Below, one piece after another: positions 32,850-41,918 of a stretch of DNA of 64,000 bases. Numbering within the stretch: position 1 is the first letter of the stretch; the number at the start of each line of letters is the position of its first letter. The stretch is from Actinoplanes italicus (GTDB taxonomy: Bacteria > Actinomycetota > Actinomycetes > Mycobacteriales > Micromonosporaceae), in NCBI RefSeq assembly GCF_003001815.1, contig NZ_PVMZ01000007.1:372001-436000 (forward strand), read 5' to 3'. The translations under genes were made by a program, and so were the position numbers. The notes beneath the pieces were generated by a model, which did not search any database, was not told the DNA's origin, and saw nothing but the letters and a program-made list of their open reading frames with translations.

Positions 32850-34688
32850 GTGCAAGAGACCGACCCTCACTTCGAGGCCCTTCTGGTCTATCTGAAGGAA
32901 TCCCGCGGCTTCGACTTCACCGGTTACAAGCGGTCCAGCCTGATGCGCCGGGTGAACCGCCGGATGACACAGGTGGACGCCGCCGAGTACCAGGACTACC
33001 TGGACTTCCTTCAGGTCCACCCGGACGAGTTCACCGCGCTCTTCAACACGATCCTGATCAACGTGACGGCGTTCTTCCGCGACCTCGACGCGTGGGAGTA
33101 TTTGCAGTCGGACGTGCTGGAGCCGATGGTGGCGAGCAAGCCGGCCGACTCGATGATCCGGGTATGGTCCGCCGGCTGCGCCTCCGGCGAGGAGGCCTAC
33201 ACGCTGGCCATGGCCCTCGCCGAGCTGCTCGGCGTCGAGCAGTTCAAGGACCGCGTCAAGATCTATGCGACGGACGTGGACGAGGAGCAACTCAACGAGG
33301 CCCGGCAGGCGACCTACGGCGAGCGTGAGATGCAGGGCCTCTCGCCCGAGCTCGTCGAGCGCTACTTCGAGCAGAACGGTGGCCGCTACACGTTCCGCAA
33401 GGATCTGCGCCGCTCGGTCATCTTCGGCCGCAACGATCTGGTGCAGGACGCCCCGATCTCCCGGATCGACCTGCTCACCTGCCGCAACACGCTGATGTAC
33501 TTCAACGCCGAGACTCAGGCGAAGATCCTCGGCCGGTTCCACTTCGCGCTGGCCGACACCGGCGTGCTCTTCCTCGGCAAGGCCGAGATGCTGCTCAGCC
33601 ACAGCAGCCTGTTCACACCGATCGACCTGAAGCGGCGCGTTTTCCGGCGGGTTCCGCGGCTGTACGCGCCGCCCGGCGTCGTCTTCGCCGACCCGCCGCT
33701 GAACGGCGCCACCGCCGTAACCGGACTCGACGAGCTGCGCAACGAGGTCTTCGCGGCCAGCCCGCTCGCCCAGCTGGCGCTCACCCCCGACGGCCTGGTC
33801 GCACTGTCGAACCGGCAGCTGGAGAAGATGTTCGGGGTGTCCGCACGCGACATCGGCCGGCCGTTCCGCGACCTCGACCTGTCCTACCGGCCGGTCGAGC
33901 TGCGCCGCTACATCGAGCAGGCCCAGCTGGAACGGCGCACGCTGCGGGTCACCGACGTCGAGTTCCACCGCGGCTCCGAGGTCACCCACCTGGTGGTGCA
34001 GATCAGCCCGCTCAGCGGCAGCGACGGCAGCCTCCTCGGCGTCAACCTGATCTTCCACGACGTGACCGCGTCGCGCCGTCTGCAGGACGACCTCGAACAC
34101 GCCAACCAGCAGCTGGAGGCGGCCTACGAGGAGCTTCAGTCGACCAACGAGGAGCTCGAGACCACCAACGAGGAGCTCCAGTCCACCGTCGAGGAGCTCG
34201 AGACCACCAACGAGGAACTCCAGTCCACCAACGAGGAACTGGAGACCATGAACGAGGAACTCCAGTCCACCAACGACGAGCTGCAGAGCATCAACGACCA
34301 GCTGCGCGTCAGCACGAGTCGCCTCGACGAGGCCAACGCCTTCCTCGAGACGGTGCTGACCAGCCTGCAGGCCGGCGTCGCGGTCGTCGACCCGGACCTG
34401 CGGATCCGCATGTGGAACCGGCACGCCGAGGACCTGTGGGGGCTGCGCTCCGGCGAGCTCATCGGCCAGCACTTCCTCAACCTGGACATCGGCCTGCCCA
34501 TCGACCAGATCCGTCCGCTGCTGCGCGGCGCGCTCGGAGCCGACGGCGAATCGGGCGAGGTCCTGCTCGAGGCGGTCAACCGGCGGGGACGGCCGATCAC
34601 CGTACGGGTGGCGTGCACCCCGCTGCGCGGCCGGGACGGTGGCACGATCGGGGGCGACGGGGCCATCATCGTCATGGAGACGGCCTGA
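32850..34688 (+). CDS. CheR methyltransferase with PAS domains and coiled coil
   Basis: A 612-residue multidomain protein. Order: CheR N-terminal and methyltransferase core (SRGFDFTGYKRSSLMRRVNRR; SAM loop VWSAGCASGEEAYTLAMAL; LLTCRNTLMYF), to about residue 280; PAS domain about 295-405; a coiled coil of E-E-L-x-S/T-T-N-E repeats about 408-490, with near-identical heptad pairs; second PAS about 500-612. Start is GTG at 32850. The coiled coil may hold a dimer and transmit PAS signals. It is 21 bp after the CheB gene. The lack of chemoreceptors suggests methylation of some other protein. Confidence 0.9.
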   Translation: MQETDPHFEALLVYLKESRGFDFTGYKRSSLMRRVNRRMTQVDAAEYQDYLDFLQVHPDEFTALFNTILINVTAFFRDLDAWEYLQSDVLEPMVASKPADSMIRVWSAGCASGEEAYTLAMALAELLGVEQFKDRVKIYATDVDEEQLNEARQATYGEREMQGLSPELVERYFEQNGGRYTFRKDLRRSVIFGRNDLVQDAPISRIDLLTCRNTLMYFNAETQAKILGRFHFALADTGVLFLGKAEMLLSHSSLFTPIDLKRRVFRRVPRLYAPPGVVFADPPLNGATAVTGLDELRNEVFAASPLAQLALTPDGLVALSNRQLEKMFGVSARDIGRPFRDLDLSYRPVELRRYIEQAQLERRTLRVTDVEFHRGSEVTHLVVQISPLSGSDGSLLGVNLIFHDVTASRRLQDDLEHANQQLEAAYEELQSTNEELETTNEELQSTVEELETTNEELQSTNEELETMNEELQSTNDELQSINDQLRVSTSRLDEANAFLETVLTSLQAGVAVVDPDLRIRMWNRHAEDLWGLRSGELIGQHFLNLDIGLPIDQIRPLLRGALGADGESGEVLLEAVNRRGRPITVRVACTPLRGRDGGTIGGDGAIIVMETA

Positions 34689-34740
34689 CGTTTACCCGGT
34701 CGAGACCGGGGAATTCGTGACAGGGCGGAAGGGCGAGGCC

Positions 34741-35469
34741 ATGTCGATCCGGTGCGAAGTGTACGGCGACGGGACGACCCTGATCGCCGAGCTCTCGGGC
34801 GAGCTCCGCCTCTCCGACAGCGCGCCGCTCCGCGAGCGCCTGCTCAAGTGTCTCGCCGACCAGCCTGACGCCCTTCTGATCGACCTGTCCGGGATGCGGG
34901 TGGAACAGCCGCTCGCGCTGGCGATCTTCACGGCCGTGCTGAGGCAGGCCGCCCGCTGGCCCGGAACACCGATCCTGTGTTACTCACCCACCGGGGACAC
35001 CCGTGAACTGCTGTCCGCCAAGGCGTACCACCGGCTGCCGATCTTCGGCAGCCGGGAGGCCGCGCTCGCACATCTGCACGACGGCCGGCTGACCGTGCCG
35101 TCGATCAGCGAGGAACTGCTGCCGGTCGGCGGGTCCAGCCGGCACGCCCGGGACGTCGCCACCGAGGCCTGCCTGCGGTGGGACCTGCCCGACCTGATCG
35201 CCCCGGCCAGCCTCATCGTCACCGAACTCGTCGCCAACGTGGTCGACCACGCGCGCACCATGATGACGCTGCGGCTGTCGCTGCGACCGCGTTACCTCAA
35301 TCTCGCTGTCCGCGACGGATCACACGCACCACCGGTCGCCGCGATCCCGGCTCACCCGGAGGCGAAGCGGGGCCGCGGGCTGCTGCTGGTCAACGAGCTC
35401 GCGTACAGCTGGGGGCATCTTCCCTCGGACCACGGCAAGGTCGTCTGGGCGGCTCTGCGCCGCATCTGA
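34741..35469 (+). CDS. STAS-HATPase fusion, second copy
   Basis: A 242-residue paralogue of the protein at 31105: STAS-like half (TTLIAELSGELRLSDSAPLR; LLIDLSGMRVEQPLALAIFT) and an RsbW-like ATPase (ASLIVTELVANVVDHARTMM; KRGRGLLLVNELAYSWGHL). Again the phosphorylatable STAS serine is missing: VEQPLALAIF replaces the D-S-S/T-G site. ATG at 34741 was chosen because the family match begins there. It ends 37 bp from the stop of the convergent sigma-STAS gene. Confidence 0.87.
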   Translation: MSIRCEVYGDGTTLIAELSGELRLSDSAPLRERLLKCLADQPDALLIDLSGMRVEQPLALAIFTAVLRQAARWPGTPILCYSPTGDTRELLSAKAYHRLPIFGSREAALAHLHDGRLTVPSISEELLPVGGSSRHARDVATEACLRWDLPDLIAPASLIVTELVANVVDHARTMMTLRLSLRPRYLNLAVRDGSHAPPVAAIPAHPEAKRGRGLLLVNELAYSWGHLPSDHGKVVWAALRRI

Positions 35470-35506
35470 CTCTCAGGAACGGCTGACTTGCAGAAACGGC
35501 TGGCTC

Positions 35507-36643
35507 TCAGGAACGGCGCAACACTCCGGCCAGGCCCGACACGGCGAGGATCCTTGCGACGTACGGCTGAGCGCCCGTAACGCCGAACTCCACCCGCGCC
35601 GTCGCCGCGGCCTGCACGGCGTCCACCAGCACGGCAACGCCCGCGGCGTCCACCAGCGGGACCGCCGTGAGATCCACCGTCACGGCCGACACACCGTCAC
35701 CGGAGATCGCGTGCCGCAGACCGATCCGCAGCCGGTCGGCCGTATCCCGATCCACCTCGCCGCGCACTCGTACCACCAGCGCGTCGCCGTCGCGGTCCAC
35801 CGACACGTGCATGCCGGGGCGGCCGCCGCGCGTCTCGCCCTCCCAGTACGGTGGGTTGTCGCTGAGCATCGCCTCACGCAGCCAGGTCAGCGCCCGGCTC
35901 AGAAGCCGGGACACGTGCATCTGCGAGATGCCCAGCTCGTCGGCGATCTCCGCCTGGGTGCGGTTGCCGTAGAAACGCAACGCCAGCATCCGGCGCTCCC
36001 GGGCCGGCATCCGCAGCAGCAGGTCGGTCACGGTCAGCTTGTCGGTGACGGACTCCAGATCACCGTCGACGTCGCCGAGCAGGTCACCGAACTCCATGGC
36101 GCCGTCCTCGGCGACCGGCGCGTTCAGTGAAGCTGGTGAGTAACCGGCAGCCGACTCGACCGCCTCCAGCACGGCGGCCTCGGTCACCCCTAGACGGACC
36201 GCGAGTTCACCCACCGTGGGGGTACGGGCGAGCGTGCTGGTCAGCAGCATCGAGGCGTGCCCCACCTCGAGACTCAAGTCCTGCACCCGGCGCGGAACGT
36301 GCACACCCCAGGTGCGGTCACGGAAGTGGCGCTTCAGCTCACCGGAGATCGTGATGACCGCGTACGCCGTGAACGAGCCCCGCTCGGGGTCATAGCGGTC
36401 GACGGCCTTCACCAGGCCCAGCCGGGCCACCTGCTCCAGGTCCTCCAGGTACTCGCCGCGGCCGCGATAACGGCGGGCCAGCCGCCCGGCGAACGGAAGG
36501 CAGTAGCGGACCAGTTCCTCCCGGGCGGCGTCGATCTCGGCCCGGGTCGCACCGGCGCAGCGGTGCGCGTACGCAATCGCGGCCGCGTCGAGATCTTCGA
36601 GCGTGTTCTCAGCCGGTTCCCCGACCTGGCCTCGTGAGGGCAT
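35507..36643 (-). CDS. SigB/F/G-type sigma factor fused to a STAS domain
   Basis: A 378-residue protein. Residues 25-265 are a group 3 sigma factor: region 2 (EYLEDLEQVARLGLVKAVDR; ISGELKRHFRDRTWGVHVPR), region 3, and region 4 (RMLALRFYGNRTQAEIADEL; GISQMHVSRLLSRALTWLRE). Residues about 285-378 form a C-terminal STAS domain whose switch motif reads LVDAAGVAVL, with Ala where a phospho-Ser is usual. The ATG at 36643 follows a GGAAGGGGTGAC site. Region 4 is complete, so it can probably bind a -35 element. The fused STAS may bind the HATPase halves of the fusion proteins next door, giving intramolecular partner switching. Confidence 0.92.
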   Translation of the reverse strand: MPSRGQVGEPAENTLEDLDAAAIAYAHRCAGATRAEIDAAREELVRYCLPFAGRLARRYRGRGEYLEDLEQVARLGLVKAVDRYDPERGSFTAYAVITISGELKRHFRDRTWGVHVPRRVQDLSLEVGHASMLLTSTLARTPTVGELAVRLGVTEAAVLEAVESAAGYSPASLNAPVAEDGAMEFGDLLGDVDGDLESVTDKLTVTDLLLRMPARERRMLALRFYGNRTQAEIADELGISQMHVSRLLSRALTWLREAMLSDNPPYWEGETRGGRPGMHVSVDRDGDALVVRVRGEVDRDTADRLRIGLRHAISGDGVSAVTVDLTAVPLVDAAGVAVLVDAVQAAATARVEFGVTGAQPYVARILAVSGLAGVLRRS

Positions 36644-36988
36644 GTCACCCCTTCCGGAAGCGGAACCCGGACGGCACGGGAGTGCCCGGTGTCCAACCAT
36701 CAACGGCATCTACTGCCCGGTCGGGCCGCGTCCCAAACACCCCCACCCTCCCTGCCGTGGACGAGGTTTCGCAATACCTCTCCCGCCGTGCCGGCACACG
36801 GACCCTCAGCATCGCTCATCGGACCGTCTCCCACGCCGGAACATCTCAGCTGTCAGCCCAAAGCGCGAACCTCAGCCGACGCCGCCCACCCTGACCACCG
36901 ACAGCCGGCCATCCCTGAGACACGCATCCGCGCCGCTCGGCACACCGCGAATCGCCGCTTTCCGCGAGCGTCGCCTGTCCGCTCCGTG

Positions 36989-37272
36989 GTGACCCGTGCC
37001 CGCATGCGCACCACAAATCACCACCCACACCACCCACCCACGTCGCGTGGTGACCTACGCCCACAGACACACCACAAATCACCACCCACACCACCCACCC
37101 ACGTCGCGTGGTGACCCGTGCCCGTATGCGCACCACAAATCACCACCCACACCACCCACCCACGTCGCGTGATGACCTACGCCCACAGACACACCACAAA
37201 TCACCACCCACACCACCCACCCACGTCGCGTGGTGACCTACGCCCACAGACACACCACAGATCACCACGCCA
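36989..37272. repeat. 61-bp tandem repeat array (A-B-A-B-B)
   Basis: Units start at 36989, 37050, 37111, 37172 and 37233; the last is cut short. Each contains ACCACAAATCACCACCCACACC and ends with CACGTCGCGTG. Units 1 and 3 share one variant beginning (GTGACCCGTGCCCG), units 2, 4 and 5 another, so the array grew by duplication of a 122-bp dimer. It is C/A-rich and without spacers. The open frames through it are His/Pro/Thr runs and are not genes. The region 36644-37534 holds no gene. Confidence 0.92.
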
Positions 37273-37330
37273 CCAGGCAGGGTGGCCTACCCAACGGACC
37301 GGTTGAACCACGACGCCAAACGCCCGCCAT

Positions 37331-37417
37331 CCGGCACCCCGGCACGCGGCACGCGGCACCCAGCACCCGGCACGCGGCACCCGGCACCCGGCACCCGGCA
37401 CCCGGCACCCGGCACAG
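37331..37417. repeat. 7-bp CGGCACC microsatellite
   Basis: About twelve tandem heptamers, with the cleanest run near 37381-37414 and variants such as CGGCACG before it. It sits in intergenic DNA between the 61-bp array and the low-complexity gene, so copy number could vary without breaking a gene. Confidence 0.85.
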
Positions 37418-37534
37418 ATGATCAAGGCCGAGGCGAGGGTTCGTCCCCGGTCGTCGGGGCTCGGCCAGACGGACCGGTAGATCCTGCACCGCGGCGCGCG
37501 GCGTAGCAGCACGCGGCGCGAGGTTGCTGGTGGC

Positions 37535-40500
37535 CTATTGGCGCGGGCTGCGGCCGGGGAGGCCGCTGGGCGCGGTCGACGGGTCCTCCAGCCCCTCGGG
37601 CAGAGCGGCTGCTTCGGGACGGGTCAGGGCCACTCCGGAGCGGGGCGGCAGGCCGGACGGCACGTTCTCGTCGTCGGTCGGTGCGCCGTCGGAGAGGCGG
37701 GGTGCCGGCTCCGCGTGCGCGGCCGGAGCATTCTGCTGGCCCATGTCGGGTGCCTGCAACGGCCGCGGCGCGTTGTGCTGGCCCATGTCCGGGGCCTGCA
37801 GCGGCGAGCGGGCCGGGGCTTGCGCCGGATTCTGCTGACCCATGTCGGGCGCCTGCAACGGCGAACGAGCAGGAACCGCGGACATCGGCGCGTTGTGCTG
37901 ACCCATGTCCGGCGCCTGCAACGGCGAACGGCCGGCCGCCGGCGGCATCGCAGCGTTGTGCTGGCCCATGTCCGGCGCCTGCAGCGGCGAGCGGGCCGGG
38001 GCCTGCGCCGGATTCTGCTGACCCATGTCGGGCGCCTGCAACGGCGAACGAGCAGGAACCGCCGACATCGGCGCGTTGTGCTGACCCATGTCCGGCGCCT
38101 GCAACGGCGAACGAGCAGGAACCGCCGGCTGCACGGGTACGTTCTGCTGTCCCGGGTCTGCGGGAGTCGGTGGGACGGCCGCGTTCTGCAGTCCCGGGCT
38201 CGCGGACGCCGATGGCATGACTGCGTTCTGCTGTCCCGGACCTGCGGTGGCCGATGGCAGGGCCGTGTTGTGTCCCGGAGCCGCGGGGACCGGTGGCATG
38301 GCCGCGTTCTGTCCCGGAGCCGCAGGAGGCGGTGGCATGGCCGCGTGCTGCTGTCCCGGACCGGTGGGTGCCGTGGGAGCGGCCATGTTCGGAGGCGGCA
38401 TCGGCGTGGTGGGCCGGCTCTGGTCAGCGGGCTGCATCGGAGGCCCGGCCTGAGCCTCCGGCTGCGTGGACGGCAGGGCACCGGCCTGCGTCGAACCCCC
38501 GAAGCCGCCGGCCGGCGCGTTGCCCCCGAAGCCGCCGGCCGGGACGTTGCCGCCGAACCCGCCGGCCGGCGTGGAGCTACCGAAACCACTTGCGGACGCG
38601 GAGCCACCGGATTCACCCGCATACGCGGAGCCACCGGAATCACCGGCCGGGGCCGGGCCGCCCGCCGGGTCTCCGGCTCCGTACCCGCCCGCTGCGGCAG
38701 GGCCGCCGGGGATCGGCGGCGGCATGGCCGAGGACTGCTGCGCGGGCCGGGCCGAACGGGTGAACCGGGGTGCGTCGAGCGGGCTGTTCTGCTGGCTGTA
38801 GAGCGGCGGCCGCCGCATCAGCTCGTCCACGTCGTCGGTCATCGAGACGCTCGGTGGCGGCATGGCGCCTCCGAACGACGGCGACGCCTGTCCACCTTCC
38901 GCCGGGGCAACCGGGCCCGGCATCACCGGCACGGCCGGCATGAGACCGGTCGCCGCCGGACCGCCGGGCATCGCACCGCCGCCGGCACTGCCCAAGGGCA
39001 TCTCGGGAGCCGGCATGGGGCCGCCGGGAACATGGCCGCCCGGCACGGAACCACCAGGAAGCGGGCTGCCGGGGACAAGGCCACCCGGGACGGAACCACC
39101 CGGCATGTAGCCACCCGGCAGCGACTCGCCCGGCAGCGGACCGCTGGGAACATGACTTCCGGGTACACCGCTTCCCGGCGCGCCGGGGCCGAACCCGCCG
39201 CCCTCGCCCGGCACTCCTCCGGCCGGCGGCGATCCCGGCACACCGCCGAAGGCAGATCCCGGCACACTTCCGCCCGGCACACCGCCACCACCGAACCCGG
39301 GCGCCGGCATGCCTCCGCCGGAAGCATCCCCACCGGGGAACGCTGGACCCGGCGCACCCTGGCCCGGCGTCACACCACCGTTGAACGCGGATCCCGGCGA
39401 TTGCCCGCCCGGCACCGCACCGCCGGTGAATGCGGGACCCGGCACACCACCACCGCTGTATCCGGGCGCGGGCACGCCACCACCGGTGAATGTGGATTCC
39501 GCCGCGCCACCGGAACCGGGTGCGGGCATCCCGCCGGGGATGTCTTCGCCGCCCCAGGTGGAACCGGACATGCCGCCCGGAGCCGCACCCGCGCCACCGG
39601 CACCGGACGACCCGGTGCCCGCGAAGCCGGGAAGGCCACCACCGGAGGACCCGAAACCCGCCAGGTCGGTGTGCGCCGGCGACGCCCCCGGCACACCGCC
39701 ACCGCTCGGGGCTGACCCGGGAACGCCGTCACCGGGCAGGGAGAGCCCGGACATGGTGCCGCCGGGAGAGGGAAGGCCGGGTACGGCGGTGGCCGGGAAC
39801 ACCGCTCCGGGCATGGACGCCACCGACGGCCGCTCGACCGGCGCCGATCCCGCGGCACCGTGACCGGGCATGCCGGTACCCGCCCACGGCGGCCTCGGCT
39901 CGCCCTCGGCGTTTCCGCCCGCCGCAACACCGCCTGTCACCGGCACGGAGCCCGCGAACCCGCCGCCCTCACCGGGCCCGGGCACCACCGCACGGCCGAC
40001 CGCGCCCTCCGGCGACGTGCCGATCGGGAACATGCTCGAGACAGCGGCGACCCCTGCCGGGAGCGGCGTGCCGGAAGTGGTGCTCCCGGAAGCGGGACCA
40101 CCGGGACGAGCGGCCTCAGAACCACCACCGCTCCAAGCACCGGCGACGTCCGGCAGCGGGATACCGGACTCGGCTTGACCCGCTGAACCGGGACGGGTCG
40201 CACCGGAGAATCCGGGAGCGGCTTCTGCCGTACCCGGGAATCCTGAAGTTTCGCCCACCGCGGACCCGGAGTGTCCCGTGTCCGGTTGTCCCGGGCTCAG
40301 CCAGGGAGGACGGGAACCCGCGGCCGCCCCCGAACCTCCGGCAGTGGACCATGCCCCGGTCTCCTCGGTGGCCCAGCTCGGGGCCGGCGATTCTCCGGAG
40401 GCCGGCTCGGGTGGCGGCCACATCTTCCGGAGGCCTGTATCGGACCGGAGGCCTGTATCGGACCGGAGGCCCGTATCGGACAGGGCGTGATCAGCGCCGG

Positions 40501-40954
40501 GAGAGGGAGCGACCGGATCGCCCGGCGGAGGCATGGAGACCGATCCGCGAGCGGTTCCCGCCATGCCGAGCGGATCGTCGGCAGCGAAAGGAACGTCGGC
40601 AGCAGGAGAAGGAGTATCAGCAGGGCCATGTGACAGGGACTCCTCGACCACCCATGGTGGCGGTGACGGCACGGCGGACGGCATCAGGCCGGACGCGGGC
40701 GAGAACGGTGTTTCCGCCGGACCGGGCGGGGCCCAGGCGGGACGGGTGGCGGCGACGAGACCGGAGGCCTCGGCCAGGCCGGCTGCGGCGAGGACCTCGG
40801 CGGCGGCCAGGGCGGTACGGCAGGGCAGCGGCTCGCCGCAGGCGGGACACTCGGTGATCCCGTCGTGCGGGCCGAGTCCTCCGCCGTGCGCTTCGACCAT
40901 TCGCGTCGCGGTCCGTGCCAGCACACTTTCCGGTTTGACGTAAGTCGATGCCAT
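37535..40954 (-). CDS. Giant low-complexity Gly/Pro/Ala protein with N-terminal zinc knuckle
   Basis: A 1,139-residue protein. Residues 1-60 look folded, with a zinc-knuckle motif CPACGEPLPC (Cys36, Cys39, Cys45). Almost all the rest is disordered: GGxVPGS/AF-type repeats near 390-720, then Gly/Ala/Pro-rich blocks, then about seven copies of PLQAPDMGQ(H/Q)N near 940-1075. No signal peptide or membrane helix is visible, so it is probably cytosolic, perhaps forming condensates or a scaffold. The strand choice rests on the zinc motif and the ATG at 40954; the opposite strand is also open because of the repeats, without such features. No homologue is recognised. Confidence 0.75.
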   Translation of the reverse strand: MASTYVKPESVLARTATRMVEAHGGGLGPHDGITECPACGEPLPCRTALAAAEVLAAAGLAEASGLVAATRPAWAPPGPAETPFSPASGLMPSAVPSPPPWVVEESLSHGPADTPSPAADVPFAADDPLGMAGTARGSVSMPPPGDPVAPSPGADHALSDTGLRSDTGLRSDTGLRKMWPPPEPASGESPAPSWATEETGAWSTAGGSGAAAGSRPPWLSPGQPDTGHSGSAVGETSGFPGTAEAAPGFSGATRPGSAGQAESGIPLPDVAGAWSGGGSEAARPGGPASGSTTSGTPLPAGVAAVSSMFPIGTSPEGAVGRAVVPGPGEGGGFAGSVPVTGGVAAGGNAEGEPRPPWAGTGMPGHGAAGSAPVERPSVASMPGAVFPATAVPGLPSPGGTMSGLSLPGDGVPGSAPSGGGVPGASPAHTDLAGFGSSGGGLPGFAGTGSSGAGGAGAAPGGMSGSTWGGEDIPGGMPAPGSGGAAESTFTGGGVPAPGYSGGGVPGPAFTGGAVPGGQSPGSAFNGGVTPGQGAPGPAFPGGDASGGGMPAPGFGGGGVPGGSVPGSAFGGVPGSPPAGGVPGEGGGFGPGAPGSGVPGSHVPSGPLPGESLPGGYMPGGSVPGGLVPGSPLPGGSVPGGHVPGGPMPAPEMPLGSAGGGAMPGGPAATGLMPAVPVMPGPVAPAEGGQASPSFGGAMPPPSVSMTDDVDELMRRPPLYSQQNSPLDAPRFTRSARPAQQSSAMPPPIPGGPAAAGGYGAGDPAGGPAPAGDSGGSAYAGESGGSASASGFGSSTPAGGFGGNVPAGGFGGNAPAGGFGGSTQAGALPSTQPEAQAGPPMQPADQSRPTTPMPPPNMAAPTAPTGPGQQHAAMPPPPAAPGQNAAMPPVPAAPGHNTALPSATAGPGQQNAVMPSASASPGLQNAAVPPTPADPGQQNVPVQPAVPARSPLQAPDMGQHNAPMSAVPARSPLQAPDMGQQNPAQAPARSPLQAPDMGQHNAAMPPAAGRSPLQAPDMGQHNAPMSAVPARSPLQAPDMGQQNPAQAPARSPLQAPDMGQHNAPRPLQAPDMGQQNAPAAHAEPAPRLSDGAPTDDENVPSGLPPRSGVALTRPEAAALPEGLEDPSTAPSGLPGRSPRQ

Positions 40955-41215
40955 CGCCGTGTCGCCCCCATCCCCCGCCTGTCCACCTGCCGGGACGACA
41001 CGACGGTCCCGCCGGTTGGCTCGGCTCCGCTCCAGTTCACCCCTTCGGGGGTACCCGGGAGGTGGATTTCCCCAGATCAGTGCAGATCCGGTGGTGGGTT
41101 GCCGGAAATCGGGACGGATGGGGAGGACGGGCGGTATGCAGTGAGAGGAAATTCACTCACGGTGTTGAAGCGAGTTCTCTCCGTAGCATTGATGTACTTC
41201 CAGGAGGTGACCCCT

Positions 41216-41737
41216 ATGGACGACACCGAACTGCACCGCGAGCGGATCCTCCGGCACGTGAGTCCCATCATCACCGGCCGCTTCGTCGGCTTCCAGACGT
41301 CCTACACCCGCGAGGTACAGATCGGCCGGCCGGTCGCCCTCGCCGTGTTCCTGCTCGCCGGCATCGTCCAGCTGATCGGTTCGCTGATGCGGATGAAACC
41401 CGCCCGGCGCACGCTGAAGGAGCTGCGCAAAGGCCCGGAGTTCCTGGTGACGCCGGTCCGGCTGCGCGACGACCTGGGGCAGATCTACGAGATCGAGATG
41501 CACGGACAGCTGCCGCAGTCGGCGCTGCACCGCGGCGACCTGGTCCAGGTGCGCACCGAACCGCAGCCCGACCCGACCCTGCCGGTCCGGCTGACGCAGG
41601 TGGTGAACCTGACGACCATGCAGCCGCTGACCCCGCGCATCCCGACCCAGTGGTCGCACATGGGCCCGGCCATGCTGGTGCAGGCCGCGGTCGGTGTCAC
41701 CATCTTCGGCGCGGTGATGGCCTTCTGGCTGGGATGA
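41216..41737 (+). CDS. Hypothetical membrane protein with two transmembrane helices
   Basis: A 173-residue protein, start ATG at 41216 after a CCAGGAGGTGACC ribosome site. Transmembrane segments lie near residues 42-60 (VALAVFLLAGIVQLIGSLM) and 150-172 (PAMLVQAAVGVTIFGAVMAF); between them is a soluble beta-rich loop (VTPVRLRDDLGQIYEIEMHG). The loop resembles OB-like or small beta domains, but no family is recognised. It stands alone between the low-complexity gene and the GCS2 gene. Confidence 0.78.
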   Translation: MDDTELHRERILRHVSPIITGRFVGFQTSYTREVQIGRPVALAVFLLAGIVQLIGSLMRMKPARRTLKELRKGPEFLVTPVRLRDDLGQIYEIEMHGQLPQSALHRGDLVQVRTEPQPDPTLPVRLTQVVNLTTMQPLTPRIPTQWSHMGPAMLVQAAVGVTIFGAVMAFWLG

Positions 41738-41918
41738 AATTCCGGCCGTTCGGGTAGGAACAGCGCTCATGGAAGATCGATTGAACATCTGGCGAGAATG
41801 GACGGTCGCCACCGGGCACTCTGCCATCGACACCCGTCATCATGAGGGTGGGGGATGGCGGCTACGGCGCCGCGCTATCTCCTGGCGTCTGTAGAGACGG
41901 CTCGAAAGGTGGTGCGCG

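Noticed and set aside
36989..37272. CRISPR array
   Set aside because: The 61-bp units are head to tail without unique spacers, and no cas gene is near.
37538..39715. Open frame on the plus strand opposite the giant low-complexity gene
   Set aside because: Openness follows from the repeats; it is Arg/Gly-rich without any folded segment, whereas the minus strand has a zinc knuckle and a normal start.
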